Part shown: positions 15,795 to 23,778 of the stretch, in pieces | Numbering within the stretch: position 1 is the stretch's first letter | Layout: every line of letters begins with the position of its first letter | Assembly: GCF_012931845.1 (NCBI RefSeq) | Contig: NZ_CP051884.1 | Coordinates: 1,674,001-1,738,000 of the forward strand | Direction: 5' to 3' | DNA from: Cellulomonas taurus | GTDB taxonomy: Bacteria > Actinomycetota > Actinomycetes > Actinomycetales > Cellulomonadaceae | DNA length: 64,000 bases | Position numbers and translations under genes: made by a program | The notes under the pieces: generated by a model | The model's input: the letters and a program-made list of their open reading frames with translations, nothing else | Told to the model about the DNA's origin: nothing | Database searches by the model: none

Positions 15795-18014
15795 TCAGTG
15801 GCGGGTCGGGTGCGGTCCGGCCGAGCGGCCGGCGAGGACGAAGACCGCCCCGGCGAGCAACAGCACACCGGCACCGGCGAACAGCCAGCTCGGATCCGAG
15901 CCGGTATGCGCGAGCACACTGCGGACCTGCGCATCGGTCACCACCGTGCTGGTCGTCGCCGGGCGCGCCTGCTCGCCGGAGTCGGCCTCGGCGGTGCCGC
16001 CAGCCCCAGCAGGGCCCGCGGCCCCAGCAGGGTCGTCAGTGCCGACAATGCCGGCGGAGTCGTCGGTCGTTGTCGTGCCGGTGGGGTCGGCGCTCGGCCC
16101 CGCCGTCGGCGTCGGATTGGTGCTGGGCTCGGGGGAGGGGTCCTCGGTGGCCGCCGGGGCGGGACCGGTCGCCTCGGGACCGGTGGCATCGGGGTCAGAC
16201 GTCGGCTCCTGGTCGGGACGTGCTGAGGACTCCGGCGTCGCGTCCTCGACCGGCTCCGCGGTCGCGGTCGGGTCGGGTGCCGGGGATACCGTCTGTTCGG
16301 CGGCGGGTGCGGTCGCGACACTGGTCGGCTCGGCGGTCGGATCCGGGCTGACGGCGGCGGCAGTGGCGGTCACGGCGGCACTCGCGCTGATCACCTGATC
16401 CACCGCGTTCACCGCCACGGCGCGGTAATGAACGGCCGTGCCCTCGGCACCCGTCGTGACCACCAGGGTGCTGGTCACGGTGCCGTCACCGTTGTCGGTC
16501 TGGGTCGCCCCGGGCGCTGACGTCCATCCGTCGGTGCCGGTGGTCGAGGTCTGCCAGCTGACCGCCGGCAGGTCGTCACCCGTGGCGGTCACACTCAGGG
16601 CGACCTCCGATCCGGCCGGCGATGTGGTGTCCGCGGGATCCGTCACCGTCGGCGCGGTGCCATAGGTATAGGACTGGGCGAACACCAGCACCCTGTTGCC
16701 GATCGTGACCCGGACGTCGACCGTGCCTGCCGCATGGGGCGGGGTGACGGCAGAGATGGTGTCGGCGTCGATCCGGCTGATCTCGGTGGCGGACACCCCG
16801 CCGAACGTCACCTTGTCGGTCGGCAGGACGACCGCTACCGGGAACTGGCTGTCGATGGACGTCCCGTCGCCGAGCTGCCCGGCACCGCCGGCGCCCCAGC
16901 TCCAGCTGCTGTGGGCGTCCGTGGCGACCAGGACGGCGGTTCCGGCCGCGAAGTCGATCACCGCCGCTCCACCGAGTGCGCTCAGACCCATCGTGGTCGG
17001 GACCACCACGTCGGTGCTGCCGGTGGCGATCTGCTGGTTGCCGTTCGCCCCCCAGCCGACCATCGAACCGTCGGACAGCAGCGCGAGGGTGTAGAGGCCG
17101 CCGCTGTCGACGCTTGCCACCGTCGCGTCGGCGAGAGCACCGCTGGTGATCGGCGTGGGCAGCTGCCAGTTCGTGGCGGAGCCGGTGCCCAGCTGGCCGG
17201 TACGGCCATTGCCCCAGCCGTAGACGTCGCCGTCGGTGGTCAATGCCGTCACGGTCCACATCCCGGCGGTGACCTCGGAGAACGTGGTGCCGTCCGGCGC
17301 CTGCGAGGTGTCGGCCTCGACCGGGACCGCGGAGAACGTACTCCCGGTGGCCGTCTGGTGAGCGCCGTCGTCACCGAGCAGGCCGTAATCGTCGGTGCCC
17401 CAGGTGAAGAGGCGGCCCTCGGCGCTGACGACGGCTGCGGACACGTCGGTGACCGCGCCACGGACCAGGGTGACACCGTCGAGTACGCCGCTGGTGTCGA
17501 CGGCGACCGGAGAGGTCATCATCGCCGTCCCGTCGAGTCCGGCACCCAACAACCCGGAGGTGTTGTCGCCCCAGGTGTACGCGGTGCCGTCGTCCGCGAT
17601 GGCGAGCGATGTGCCGGAACCGGCCGCGATGCTGACGATGGTCTTGCCCGCCAGTGCGCCCGTGGTGTCCACAGCCACCGGCACCGTGGAGTACGTGGAG
17701 CTGGTGGTGCCGTTGCCGAGCTGGCCCTGCTCGTTCGTCCCCCAGCCGGCGACGGTGCCGTCGGAGGCCAGGACGAGCGCGTAGGTCCCGCTCGCGCCGA
17801 CGGCCAGGTCCGTGATCGTCTTGCCCGCCAGCACGCCGCTCTGGTCGACCGGGACCGGGACGCTGCTGAGGTTCGCGCCCCAGGCGTAGAGCTGATTGTC
17901 CCGGGTGAGGCCGACCGACAGGGTTTTGCCCTCGTCCACCTGCACGAACTCGAACTGCGGGGCGTCGATCGTCACGGCGGTGCCGCCGCTGGTGGACCCC
18001 GCCTCCGGGCTCAC
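15795..18014 (-). CDS. RCC1-repeat surface protein, signal peptide interrupted by a stop
   Basis: 739 residues from a GTG at 18014. RCC1-like repeats (YTWGDNTSGLLG, FTWGTDDYGLLGDD, YGWGNGRTGQLGTG, WSWGAGGAGQLGDG) are followed by an IPT-like segment, an Ig-like domain, a Pro/Thr/Ala-rich stalk and the sorting signal LAHTG with a hydrophobic tail. Read upstream in frame, an ATG at 18095 opens a good signal peptide, but a TAG at 18053-18051 cuts it; after the TAG the frame continues without a break into the mature protein. As it stands the protein lacks an export signal, so it is either a recent null allele, a read-through product or a sequence error. Confidence 0.7.
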   Translation of the reverse strand: MSPEAGSTSGGTAVTIDAPQFEFVQVDEGKTLSVGLTRDNQLYAWGANLSSVPVPVDQSGVLAGKTITDLAVGASGTYALVLASDGTVAGWGTNEQGQLGNGTTSSTYSTVPVAVDTTGALAGKTIVSIAAGSGTSLAIADDGTAYTWGDNTSGLLGAGLDGTAMMTSPVAVDTSGVLDGVTLVRGAVTDVSAAVVSAEGRLFTWGTDDYGLLGDDGAHQTATGSTFSAVPVEADTSQAPDGTTFSEVTAGMWTVTALTTDGDVYGWGNGRTGQLGTGSATNWQLPTPITSGALADATVASVDSGGLYTLALLSDGSMVGWGANGNQQIATGSTDVVVPTTMGLSALGGAAVIDFAAGTAVLVATDAHSSWSWGAGGAGQLGDGTSIDSQFPVAVVLPTDKVTFGGVSATEISRIDADTISAVTPPHAAGTVDVRVTIGNRVLVFAQSYTYGTAPTVTDPADTTSPAGSEVALSVTATGDDLPAVSWQTSTTGTDGWTSAPGATQTDNGDGTVTSTLVVTTGAEGTAVHYRAVAVNAVDQVISASAAVTATAAAVSPDPTAEPTSVATAPAAEQTVSPAPDPTATAEPVEDATPESSARPDQEPTSDPDATGPEATGPAPAATEDPSPEPSTNPTPTAGPSADPTGTTTTDDSAGIVGTDDPAGAAGPAGAGGTAEADSGEQARPATTSTVVTDAQVRSVLAHTGSDPSWLFAGAGVLLLAGAVFVLAGRSAGPHPTRH

Positions 18015-18255
18015 CGCCTGCGCGTAGGCGACGAACGACGCCGCAGACGCCTACGCCATCACGCTGGCGATCACGCCACGTCCGGCCACTCTCATGCTCT
18101 ACCCCCGGTCGTCGTCCTTCGGTCGTCACCGAAGCGTGGGGCCAGCTGGGGGTGGCCCAGACCGGGGCGCGGGCGGAGTAGGTGGGCGTCACCTAGGGAG
18201 AATGTCGGGCTTCGGCGATTTGGCCGCGATCACTGGCGACTGAGCGGTGCACCAC

Positions 18256-19560
18256 TCAGTGTTGTGGGTGCAGGCGGACCCCGACCATCGCGATGTCGTC
18301 CTCGCCCGGACCGCCGGGAAGCTCGGTCAGGAGGGCGTCGCAGAGGTCGGTCAGCTCCAGGTGTCGGTGTCGACCCAGGGCTGCGCGCAACTCGGCCAGA
18401 CCGACAGCCAACGACCGGCTGCGGCGCTCGATCAGGCCGTCGGTGTACATCATCAGGGTCGCGCCCCGCTCCACCACCAGCTCCTGGTCCTCCCGCCGGT
18501 GCGTCGGGTCCACCCCGAGCAGCAGACCGTGTCCGTCGAGGGTGTGCACCTCCCCGGCGGCGTCGATCACCATCGGCGGCGGGTGACCGGCGTTGCACCA
18601 TCGCACCCGGGTGACGCCACGGCGGTACTCGTCCTCGGTCTGCTCGATCCGGGCCACCACCACCGTCGCGATCACCGGCAATCGGAGGGTGTGGGCCGCA
18701 GCGTCGACCTGCCGCAGGATCTCCCCGGGACCGGAATCGGTGACCACCGCGACGGCGCGCAGCATCGACCGCAGCTGCGCCATCAGCGCTGCCGCCTCGA
18801 TGTCGTGACCGACCACGTCACCGATCACCAGCACGGTGGCGCCGTTCGGCTGGGTGAAGGCGTCGTACCAGTCGCCGCCGACCCGCGCCGCCTCCGCCGC
18901 GGGCTGATAGCGAACGGCGATCTCCAGGTCGTCCGGCTGCACCGGCTCGGTGAGCAGCGAGCGCTGGAAGCTGGCGGCCACATCCCGCTGGCGGCGGTAG
19001 AGCCGCGCGTTGTCCAGGGCCAGGGCGGCCGCCGAGGCGATCTCGGCCAAGCCGGGCAGCTCCTCCGGGGACAGCGCCGCGCGGTCCGGGCCGTTGAACA
19101 GGGTCAGGGCACCGAGGGTGCGGCCCCGGGCGGTCAGCGGTGCCACGGTCAGCGAGGCCGGAGCCAGCGCGGCCACCAGTTCCCGGGCCCGGCCGGGCCT
19201 GAGCACCTGGTCGAGGGCCACCACCGCTCCGGACGGGACGTGCACCGGCTCGCCGGAGTCGATGGCGTGCATGAGCATCGAGGAGTCGGTGAGGGCGGCG
19301 ATCCGGGCGGCGGCATAGTCGCGGACCAGCTCGCGCCGGTCGGGGTCGACGTGCCACCAGCCGATGTCGCGCAGCCGCCGCCGACCCGCGCGGGACTCGT
19401 CGTCCTCGACCAGGGTGATGACACACCAGTCGGCGAGCGCCGGGACCAGGATCCGGGCCAGCCGACCGACCGCCACCTCGGCCTCCATCGTCCGACCGAG
19501 CTGATCCAGCACGTCGGAGACGAGCGATCGCCGGTCGGTGGTGAGCTCGGACTCTGGCAC
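18256..19560 (-). CDS. GAF-SpoIIE (PP2C) phosphatase
   Basis: 434 residues. The N-terminal half (to about 190) is a GAF sensor (LTVAPLTARGRTLGALTLF). The C-terminal half is a SpoIIE/RsbU PP2C domain with the metal-binding acids in place: GGDWYDAF, VIGDVVGHDIEAAALMAQLR, CNAGHPPPMV, YTDGLIERRSRSLAVGL and PGEDDIAMVGVR. It should dephosphorylate a STAS-type antagonist; the one at 9456 is a candidate. The GTG at 19560 leaves 37 bases after the RibD-like gene, so the two may be co-transcribed. Confidence 0.93.
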   Translation of the reverse strand: MPESELTTDRRSLVSDVLDQLGRTMEAEVAVGRLARILVPALADWCVITLVEDDESRAGRRRLRDIGWWHVDPDRRELVRDYAAARIAALTDSSMLMHAIDSGEPVHVPSGAVVALDQVLRPGRARELVAALAPASLTVAPLTARGRTLGALTLFNGPDRAALSPEELPGLAEIASAAALALDNARLYRRQRDVAASFQRSLLTEPVQPDDLEIAVRYQPAAEAARVGGDWYDAFTQPNGATVLVIGDVVGHDIEAAALMAQLRSMLRAVAVVTDSGPGEILRQVDAAAHTLRLPVIATVVVARIEQTEDEYRRGVTRVRWCNAGHPPPMVIDAAGEVHTLDGHGLLLGVDPTHRREDQELVVERGATLMMYTDGLIERRSRSLAVGLAELRAALGRHRHLELTDLCDALLTELPGGPGEDDIAMVGVRLHPQH

Positions 19561-19597
19561 GGTGCTCCTGATCGCCGGGCTGGGGGCGGTCAGTATG

Positions 19598-20158
19598 TCA
19601 GCGGGGTCCGACGATCCGGTAGCGCAGCCAGCGGGTGCCGTGGGTGAACGCGCGCTCGTCCAACAGTTCCAGGTCCAACCACAGACCGCCGGGCCAGAAC
19701 CGCAGTCCGCCACCGACCGCCACCGGTGCCAGGTAGGGCTGCACCTCGTCGACGATCCCGGCACGCAGGGCCTGCGCCGCCAGCGTGGGACCGTCGATGG
19801 TGACGTCATGGTCGAGTCCATCCACCCACGCGCGCACCGCCACCGGGTCGAATGCTCGTTCCAGCCGGGTCCGGGCGGTGGTCACCTCGGACAACGTGCG
19901 GGAGTACACCACCTTCTGGGCTGCCCGCCAGACCTCGGCGTAGTGCCGCACGAACGCCGGCTCCGGCGGAGCGGTCTCCCAGAACGTCATGGTCTCGTAC
20001 ATCCGCCGGCCGTAGAGGTAGGTGCCGACCGACCGGGTCTGCTCCGCGATGAAGTCGTGCAGCGCCGGATCGAGCGCGCCGCCCCAGGTGCTGCCACTGG
20101 TCGAGTCGGCCGCGTACCCGTCCAGCGAGGTGAACATCGAGTAGATCAGGCGCCCCAT
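19598..20158 (-). CDS. Dihydrofolate reductase family (RibD C-terminal-like) protein
   Basis: 186 residues from the ATG at 20158 (MGRLIYSMFTSLDGY). The RibD_C/DHFR fold is shown by the start MFTSLDGYAAD, a YGRRMYETM segment and an NADPH-site pattern DVTIDGPTLAAQALRAGIVDEVQ. Such stand-alone proteins are very common in actinobacteria and mostly uncharacterised; a true riboflavin or folate role is not implied. Confidence 0.88.
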   Translation of the reverse strand: MGRLIYSMFTSLDGYAADSTSGSTWGGALDPALHDFIAEQTRSVGTYLYGRRMYETMTFWETAPPEPAFVRHYAEVWRAAQKVVYSRTLSEVTTARTRLERAFDPVAVRAWVDGLDHDVTIDGPTLAAQALRAGIVDEVQPYLAPVAVGGGLRFWPGGLWLDLELLDERAFTHGTRWLRYRIVGPR

Positions 20159-20291
20159 CGCCCCACGGTAGGTGGTCGGCCGTCGCATGGCCCGCGGGGG
20201 CGACCGGCTGCGCCCAGGGCGACGCCCTCCGACGTCCAGCGAACCGGAAAAGTGCTGGGCCCTCGCCGCGTCACCTGGTTAGTGTCCCGGC

Positions 20292-21143
20292 ATGACCGCG
20301 ACTCCGCTCACCGCCCGCACCGCCCTGGTCACCGGCGTGTCCCGGCGGCGGGGGATCGGGTACGCCGTCGCCGTCGAACTCGCCCGTCTCGGTGCCAGCG
20401 TCGTCACCCACGACTACGCGCCCCACGACGCCGACCAGCCCTGGGGCGCGGATGACCTGACCGCCGTGCACGACGGAGTGCGGGCGGCTCTGACCGCCGG
20501 TGCCGTCGCCGCCCATCACTGCGCCGATCTGCGCGACCCGGCCGAACTCGACGCGATGTTCAGCGCGGCCACCGCCCTGACCGGATCCGTCGACATCCTG
20601 GTCTGCAACCAGGCCCGCAGCGGGGGAGACGGGTCCATCCTGGACATGACCGCCGATCGGCTGGACGCGCACTGGCAGGCCAACACCCGTGCGACGTTGC
20701 TGCTCACCCGACGGTTCGCCGCGCAGTTCGGAGCCGGTGGGCCCGAGGCGCGGCCCGGCGACCGCCCCGACCGTCGCCGCACGATCGACCCGGCGACCGC
20801 CCCGAAGGTCATCTGGTTCACCTCCGGACAGCAGCACGGGCCGATGCGGGGCGAGGTCGCCTACGCCACGTCCAAGGCTGCCCTGGCCGGCGTCACCGCC
20901 ACGGTCGCCGCCGAACTCCTGGACCTGGGCATCGTGCTGAACACGGTCAATCCGGGGCCGGTGAACACGGGCTACCTCGATCCGGCGACCACCGACCGGG
21001 AGCTTCCCGCCCTGGACACGCCGTTCGGGCGGTGGGGTGAGCCGTCCGATCCCGCGCGGCTGATCGGGTGGCTCGTGAGCCCGGCCGGCTCGTGGATGGT
21101 GGGGCAGGTGCTGACCACCGACGGGGGACTGGGCTGGAGCTAG
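20292..21143 (+). CDS. SDR family oxidoreductase
   Basis: 283 residues. The Rossmann start is TGVSRRRGIGYAVAVELARLG, with CNQARS in place of the usual NNAG. The active-site Tyr and Lys are in YATSKAAL, and a C-terminal GQVLTTDGGLGWS is typical of 3-oxoacyl-reductase-like members. There is no ribosome site; TAGTGT (20280-20285) six bases before the ATG suggests a leaderless mRNA. Its last four bases overlap the convergent DeoR gene. An insert with Arg and Asp (RPGDRPDRRR) is found around residue 158. Confidence 0.9.
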   Translation: MTATPLTARTALVTGVSRRRGIGYAVAVELARLGASVVTHDYAPHDADQPWGADDLTAVHDGVRAALTAGAVAAHHCADLRDPAELDAMFSAATALTGSVDILVCNQARSGGDGSILDMTADRLDAHWQANTRATLLLTRRFAAQFGAGGPEARPGDRPDRRRTIDPATAPKVIWFTSGQQHGPMRGEVAYATSKAALAGVTATVAAELLDLGIVLNTVNPGPVNTGYLDPATTDRELPALDTPFGRWGEPSDPARLIGWLVSPAGSWMVGQVLTTDGGLGWS

Positions 21144-21892
21144 TCCGCGACGCTCACGGTCGTCACCGACCGCAGTCGCTCCATCGTCGGTGACGGCCCT
21201 GCGTCGGTCAGCACGCCCGCCACATCGGACCACGGCAGGACCTGGAACGGTGAGGCGGCGCCGATCTTTTCCGCCGAACCGAGCACCCACGTCTCCGCCG
21301 ACCGCGCCGCCAGCGCGCGCTTCATCGCCGCGTCGTCCGGGTCGCCGGTGGTGAGGCCCGCATCGGGATGCACACCGGTGACGCCGAGCAGGAACAGGTC
21401 GGCGCTGATCCGCTGGGCCGCCTCCACCGCCGAGGCGCCGCCGGTCACCGCCGAGTGCTTGAACAGCACCCCGCCGATGACCACCACCTGGGCGGTCGGA
21501 TGGTCGACCAGCGCGGCGGCGACGGTCGGACTGTGCGTCACCACCGTGCAGTGCAGATCGCGGGGGAGCAGCTCGGCCACCGCCAGCGCCGTGGTGCCGC
21601 CGTCCAGCAGCACCGTCATGCCGGGACCGATCAGTCGGAGTGCTGCCCGGGCCACCCGCTGCTTGCTGTCCGGGTTCACCCGCCGACGGGCCGCGTAGTC
21701 GACGACGGCGGGGGAGACCGGCAGCGCGCCGCCGTACACCCGCTGCACCAGACCCTCGGCCGCCAGCTCGCGGAGGTCGCGGCGCACGCTGTCCTCGGAG
21801 ATGCCGAGCTCGGCCGCGATCGACTTCGCGACCACCTTGCCCTCGCGTGCCAGCGTGTCGAGCAGATGCGCACGTCGTTCGGCTGCCAGCAT
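21140..21892 (-). CDS. DeoR/GlpR family regulator
   Basis: 250 residues. The N-terminal DeoR HTH (ERRAHLLDTLAREG, then SIAAELGISEDSVRRDLRELAAEGLVQRVYGGAL) is classical. The C-terminal sugar-phosphate sensor domain (LLDGGTTALAVAELL, TVVTHSPTVAAALV, GVTGVHPDAGLTTGD) is of the isomerase-like fold. Ligands are usually phosphorylated sugars. It is divergent from the NudK-like hydrolase. The ATG has GGGAG six bases upstream. Confidence 0.93.
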   Translation of the reverse strand: MLAAERRAHLLDTLAREGKVVAKSIAAELGISEDSVRRDLRELAAEGLVQRVYGGALPVSPAVVDYAARRRVNPDSKQRVARAALRLIGPGMTVLLDGGTTALAVAELLPRDLHCTVVTHSPTVAAALVDHPTAQVVVIGGVLFKHSAVTGGASAVEAAQRISADLFLLGVTGVHPDAGLTTGDPDDAAMKRALAARSAETWVLGSAEKIGAASPFQVLPWSDVAGVLTDAGPSPTMERLRSVTTVSVAD

Positions 21893-21933
21893 GATATCTC
21901 CCGTTCCTGCACGTTTATGCGTACTCTAGCAGC

Positions 21934-22623
21934 ATGACCTCCGCACGCATGGGCATCGACCAGCCGGACTCCCGTGGCCGCACCGGGCTCGACCGGGTCG
22001 GCCGCGACCTCACCGCCAACCCGAACGTCCGGGTCCTCGACGTCGAGGTCGTCTCGGACGGGTGGCACGTCCTGCGGCGCACCACGTTGGACTACCGCCG
22101 CCGGGACGGGCGCTGGACCACCCAGCAGCGCGAGACCTACGACCGGGGGAACGGCGCGGCGATCCTGTTGCACGACCCGGACCGCGACACGGTGCTGCTG
22201 ACCCGCCAGTTCCGGTACCCGGTCTACGTCAACGGCCACCCGGACGGCATGCTGATCGAGATCGCGGCCGGGTTGCTCGACCAGGACGCCCCGGACGACG
22301 CGATCCGTCGCGAGGCGGCCGAGGAGCTAGGCGTCCGGGTCGGCGCGATGACCCACCTGTTCGATGCCTACATGAGCCCGGGATCGGTCACCGAACGCGT
22401 GCACTGCTACCTGGCGTCGTACACCCGGGACGACCTGATCGGCGACGGCGGCGGGCTGGCCGAGGAGGGCGAGGACATCGAGCGGATCGAGCTGCCGCTG
22501 TCCGAGGCCCTGGCGATGATCGCCGACGGCCGGATCGCCGACGGGAAGACGATCATGGCGCTGCAGGCACTGGCGTTGCGCGGCTCTTCCGGGACCGGTG
22601 GCGTCGGGTCGGGTCCCGGGTGA
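21934..22623 (+). CDS. nudK: NudK-type NUDIX hydrolase (GDP-mannose/ADP-ribose pyrophosphatase)
   Basis: 229 residues. The Nudix box reads AGLLDQDAPDDAIRREAAEELG, including the one-residue-short loop characteristic of E. coli NudK. Other NudK-like stretches are YDRGNGAAILLH, RQFRYPVYVNG, YMSPGSVTERVH and DGKTIMAL. One upstream Glu of the box is Ala here. The enzyme splits nucleoside-diphosphate sugars such as GDP-mannose. The ATG lies six bases after TACTCT (21922-21927), so the message is probably leaderless. The divergent DeoR protein may control it. Confidence 0.85.
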   Translation: MTSARMGIDQPDSRGRTGLDRVGRDLTANPNVRVLDVEVVSDGWHVLRRTTLDYRRRDGRWTTQQRETYDRGNGAAILLHDPDRDTVLLTRQFRYPVYVNGHPDGMLIEIAAGLLDQDAPDDAIRREAAEELGVRVGAMTHLFDAYMSPGSVTERVHCYLASYTRDDLIGDGGGLAEEGEDIERIELPLSEALAMIADGRIADGKTIMALQALALRGSSGTGGVGSGPG

Positions 22624-22674
22624 CGATGACGGCACCGGCAGCCTCACCGTACGGCCGTCGGAAGGGGGAGTCTC

Positions 22675-23778
22675 GTGATCACGCCGGCACTGCGCGTCCT
22701 CGTCGTCGAGGACGATCCCGACGTCGCGGCGTTGACCGCGACCATCCTGGAGCGGCGCGTCGGGTGCCGGGTCATCGTCCTGCCCGACGCCGTCCGGCTG
22801 GTCCCGACGCTGGCGGCCTTCGATCCGGACGTCGTGGTCACGGACATCCAGCTGCCCGGGACGGACGGACTCGAGGTCGCCAGGGTGGTCCGGGAGCGCG
22901 CCCCCGCCACTGCCGTGATCGTGATGACCGCGCATGCGTCCGTCGAGCATGCGGTCGGTGCGCTGCGCAGCCGGGCGGACGAGTTCCTGGCGAAACCGGT
23001 GCCGTCCGCGCAATTGACCGAGGTGGTCCTGCGGCTCGGCACGCGTGGTCGTCAGGAGCGGGAGCGCCGCAGCAGCACCGTGGTGCTCGCCATCGGTGCC
23101 CACCCCGACGACGTGGAGATCGGCGTCGGTGGGACGCTGGCGGCCCATGCCGCTGCCGGTGACGACCTGGTCGTGCTCACGTTGTCCCGCGGTGCCCGGG
23201 GTGGTGACACCGACGTGCGGCAGCTCGAGGCGCTGGCGGCCGCCGAGGTCCTGCGTGCGCGTCTGTTCCTGGAAGATCTACCGGACACCCAGGTGTCCCA
23301 TGCGGAGCCCACCGTGGGCATCATCGAGCGCGTCGTCGCCGAGGTGCGTCCGTCCGTCGTCTACACCCACACGCGACACGACCGACACCAGGACCACCGC
23401 GCGGTGCACGACGCGGTGGTGGTGGCGACCCGCACCGTCCCGACCGTGGCCTGCTTCCAGAGCCCATCGTCGACCGTCGATTTCCGGCCGCACCGATTCG
23501 TGGACGTCGCCGAGCATCTGGACACCAAGCTCGCCGCCCTACGCTGCTACGCGTCTCAGACGGCCATCCGTGACTACCTCGACCCCATCGCCATCCGTGC
23601 GGCTGCGCGGTACTGGTCCCGTTTCGCCTTCGGTACTGCCGTGGAGCCGCTCGAGCTCGTCCGCGACTCCGGGGGGATCGTCTCCCGGGTCCGGGAAGAA
23701 CGGGCGGCCTCTGCGGCCGAGCGCGCCCGAACGACCGGTCCCGGCCATCCGGGTGAACAGCGCCCGGGGGCCGAGTGA
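22675..23778 (+). CDS. Response regulator receiver fused to a PIG-L/LmbE deacetylase
   Basis: 367 residues in one frame. Residues 5-120 are a complete receiver domain: acidic pocket VVEDD, phospho-acceptor Asp57, Thr85 and Lys107. From about 134 there is a PIG-L domain with the zinc motif AHPDDVE (His143, Asp145, Asp146) and HQDH (238-241). PIG-L enzymes remove acetyl groups from N-acetylglucosaminyl compounds, for example in mycothiol synthesis. So the output of the two-component system appears to be an enzyme instead of DNA binding. It starts GTG with GGGGGAG upstream and overlaps the kinase by four bases. Confidence 0.9.
   Translation: MITPALRVLVVEDDPDVAALTATILERRVGCRVIVLPDAVRLVPTLAAFDPDVVVTDIQLPGTDGLEVARVVRERAPATAVIVMTAHASVEHAVGALRSRADEFLAKPVPSAQLTEVVLRLGTRGRQERERRSSTVVLAIGAHPDDVEIGVGGTLAAHAAAGDDLVVLTLSRGARGGDTDVRQLEALAAAEVLRARLFLEDLPDTQVSHAEPTVGIIERVVAEVRPSVVYTHTRHDRHQDHRAVHDAVVVATRTVPTVACFQSPSSTVDFRPHRFVDVAEHLDTKLAALRCYASQTAIRDYLDPIAIRAAARYWSRFAFGTAVEPLELVRDSGGIVSRVREERAASAAERARTTGPGHPGEQRPGAE

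Noticed and set aside
16734-18614. 626-codon frame opposite the second RCC1 gene
   Set aside because: Shadow; it crosses the end of the SpoIIE-type gene and has no motif.
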